A stretch of 7,518 nucleotides of DNA, taken from contig JABUUJ010000004.1 in the NCBI GenBank assembly GCA_021443235.1, positions 20,477 through 27,994 on the forward strand. Direction: 5' to 3'. Of this stretch, positions 5,697-7,518 are shown one piece after another (within the stretch, counting starts at the first letter, position 1; each line of letters opens with the position of its first letter). Under the pieces are notes generated by a model that was given only the letters and a program-made list of their open reading frames with translations, was not told where the DNA came from and ran no database searches. Source of the stretch: Muribaculaceae bacterium. GTDB lineage: Bacteria > Bacteroidota > Bacteroidia > Bacteroidales > Muribaculaceae. A program made the translations under genes and the position numbers.

Positions 5697-7518
5697 GACT
5701 GAGATTATTTGTGATAGCGGCGGCTGCTGTGGCGGTTGCGTGCTGGGGTCATAGCAAGGAGGTTTTGCTACTCGATAACTGGCGTTTTCAGCGTGGGTCT
5801 GCCGTGGGCGCGCAAGTGGCTACGTTTGACGACGGTGGCTGGGAAGCGGTGACAGTGCCACACGACTGGGCGATTGCTGGCCCGTTTGACAAAGAGATTG
5901 ACAAGCAAGTGGTTGCGATAGAGCAAAACGGCGAGAAAGAGGCGACCGAGAAGACCGGCCGCTCGGGCTGTCTGCCGTGGATAGGCGAAGGGTGGTATCG
6001 CACCATCATCACCATTCCCGAGGGCTATAGCAACGGCGAACTGATATTTGATGGTGCGATGGCCGAGCCTCATGTGTGGGTCAACGGCGAGGATGTGGGC
6101 TACTGGGCCTACGGCTACAACGTGTTTGCCCTCGACATCACCCATGCCACAGGCGGCTGCAAGCCAGGGAAACACGCTGTTGCGGTGCATCTGCAGAACG
6201 TGGAGGAGTCGAGCCGCTGGTACCCTGGCGCGGGCATCTACCGCCCCGTGCGACTGGTGCTGCACAAGGAGAAATACATAAAGACGTGGAGCAACTTTGC
6301 CCGCACGATGATGGTGGGCGGCATTGCGAGCGACCATGCCACCGCCGCCGAGGCACGTCTGCGCGTGTCGTGCGAGGCTGTAGTGAGCAAGCACGACGGC
6401 ATGAGCGTGACACAGACGCTGAGAGACGCCAGCAACAACATCGTGGCACAGGAGACACACTACCTGAGCGACTCGAAGACCACCGACATCACCCTTGCGG
6501 TGAAGAACGCCAAGCTGTGGTCGCCCGAGCACCCCTATCTCTATACCCTCGTCACCGAGCTGAAAGAAGGCGGCAAGACGTGGGACGTCGTTGAGACAAA
6601 GGTGGGAGTGCGCGACATCAGCTACTCGGCCGAAGGGTTCAAACTCAACGGCGAGGCGCGCAAATTCAAGGGCGTGTGCCTGCATCACGACCTCGGGCCG
6701 CTGGGAGCAGCTTTCAACAAGGCAGCGTTCCGCCGCCAAATCAGCATATTGAAAGACATGGGCTGCGACGCCATACGCACCTCGCATAACGTGCCCGCGC
6801 CGTGGCAGCTGGAGATTTGCGACGAGATGGGCATGATGGTGATGGCCGAGTCGTTTGACATGTGGAAATATCCCAAGTGCAAGAACGGCTATGCGCGATT
6901 CTTCGAACAAGTTGACACCGAGAGCGTTAACCGCGACGGCAAGCCTTGGTGGGAGCGCGACATCACCAACCTGGTGCTCACCACCCGCAACCACGCCTGC
7001 AACATCATGTACTCGATAGGCAACGAGATTCCTGAGCAATCGAGCGCCGAAGGCCTGAAATACAGCAAGTTGATGCAAGAACTGATACACCGCCTTGACG
7101 GCACACGCCCCTGCACCCAAGGCATGGACAAGGCCGAAGGAGCCATGTGGAGCGGTGTGTGGCAAGAGATGGATGTGCCCGGCTTCAACTATCGCGTGCA
7201 TCTGTATGATAAAGGTTACAAGAATTCGGCAAAGGGGTATGTGCTCGGTTCAGAGACAGCGTCAACCGTATCGTCGCGAGGCGTGTATAAATTCCCCGTT
7301 GAAGAAAACCACGGCAAGCAATATAGCGACGGACAAGTGTCGAGCTACGACCTGACGGCGTGCTGGTGGAGCAATCTGCCCGACGACGACTGGATGTGGC
7401 AAGACAAAATGCCGTGGGTGATAGGTGAGTTTGTGTGGACAGGATTTGACTACTTAGGCGAACCCACGCCCTACGACGAATATTGGCCTTCGCGCAGTTC
7501 CTACTTCGGCATCTACGA
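5693..7518 (+). CDS. Glycoside hydrolase family 2 enzyme, probable beta-galactosidase, cut by window edge
   Basis: The first 608 codons of a retaining exo-glycosidase; family members of this kind run to about 800 residues or more, so the C-terminal domains are missing. The N-terminus is a secretion signal with a basic start and Ala/Val core ending AVAC (Cys17), either a loose lipobox or a signal peptidase I site. A sugar-binding jelly roll follows (about 24-190, with VWVNGEDVGY and SRWYPGAGIYRPV at 174-186), then an immunoglobulin-like domain (about 190-309) and the TIM barrel from KFKGVCLHHD (324-333). In the barrel, AIRTSHN (360-366) supports the substrate site, YSIGNEIPE carries the predicted acid/base Glu445, and VLGSETAS (517-524) carries the predicted nucleophile Glu521. 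The start at 5693 is chosen because the ATG five bases earlier is followed at once by a stop; there is no Shine-Dalgarno, only an A-rich leader. Substrate may be beta-galactoside, or possibly beta-glucuronide or beta-mannoside; motifs favour the Bacteroidota beta-galactosidase group. It may belong to a polysaccharide-use cluster beyond the window. Confidence 0.92.
   Translation, partial: MRLRLFVIAAAAVAVACWGHSKEVLLLDNWRFQRGSAVGAQVATFDDGGWEAVTVPHDWAIAGPFDKEIDKQVVAIEQNGEKEATEKTGRSGCLPWIGEGWYRTIITIPEGYSNGELIFDGAMAEPHVWVNGEDVGYWAYGYNVFALDITHATGGCKPGKHAVAVHLQNVEESSRWYPGAGIYRPVRLVLHKEKYIKTWSNFARTMMVGGIASDHATAAEARLRVSCEAVVSKHDGMSVTQTLRDASNNIVAQETHYLSDSKTTDITLAVKNAKLWSPEHPYLYTLVTELKEGGKTWDVVETKVGVRDISYSAEGFKLNGEARKFKGVCLHHDLGPLGAAFNKAAFRRQISILKDMGCDAIRTSHNVPAPWQLEICDEMGMMVMAESFDMWKYPKCKNGYARFFEQVDTESVNRDGKPWWERDITNLVLTTRNHACNIMYSIGNEIPEQSSAEGLKYSKLMQELIHRLDGTRPCTQGMDKAEGAMWSGVWQEMDVPGFNYRVHLYDKGYKNSAKGYVLGSETASTVSSRGVYKFPVEENHGKQYSDGQVSSYDLTACWWSNLPDDDWMWQDKMPWVIGEFVWTGFDYLGEPTPYDEYWPSRSSYFGIY

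Noticed and set aside
5768..7201. A 477-codon open frame on the minus strand
   Set aside because: It lies wholly antisense to the GH2 gene, whose motifs are unmistakable. The translation is rich in His, Ala and Val as expected from the reverse of G+C-rich codons, with no domain motif.

Overview
The window looks like a chromosomal segment of a Bacteroidales bacterium (phylum Bacteroidota), of the Bacteroides/Prevotella/Muribaculaceae kind. Three things suggest this. Start codons lack a Shine-Dalgarno motif and sit behind A/T-rich leaders. Upstream regions carry the -7 element TAnnTTTG typical of the phylum. The gene set (Omp85-type barrel without POTRA domains, phosphoethanolamine transferase, AAA/PD-(D/E)XK protein, Bacteroidota-type GH2 enzyme) is familiar from that group. 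The genus cannot be fixed from the sequence alone.

Left part, minus strand. From right to left: an outer-membrane beta-barrel of the BamA/TamA (Omp85) superfamily (3643-2405); a membrane-bound phosphoethanolamine transferase of the alkaline-phosphatase/sulfatase fold (2418-712), whose start overlaps the end of the barrel gene by 14 bases; and the first 183 codons of dnaE, the replicative polymerase alpha subunit (549-1, continuing past the window edge). The barrel and transferase genes are probably one translationally coupled envelope operon. dnaE appears to be a separate unit: a hairpin and a promoter-like site lie between it and the transferase.

Middle, 3644-4075. A 432-base divergent intergenic region. 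It holds a perfect -7 element for the barrel gene, a perfect -7 element for the rightward gene, and a 57-codon open stretch on the minus strand with protein-like composition but no start codon, read here as a possible gene remnant.

Right part, plus strand. A complete AAA-ATPase-like/PD-(D/E)XK nuclease-like protein (4076-5647), clearly more A/T-rich than its neighbours and probably an accessory gene. After a 45-base gap comes the first 608 codons of a secreted or lipid-anchored GH2 glycosidase, probably a beta-galactosidase (5693 to the window end). Both glycosidase catalytic glutamates are visible.

I found no RNA gene, CRISPR array, transposase, phage gene or integrase. I see no convincing new multi-gene system. 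The points most worth a second look are the barrel/transferase coupling, the composition-shifted AAA/PD-(D/E)XK gene beside a gene remnant, a 28-base inverted repeat at the dnaE promoter, and an exact 24-base tandem duplication inside the barrel gene.
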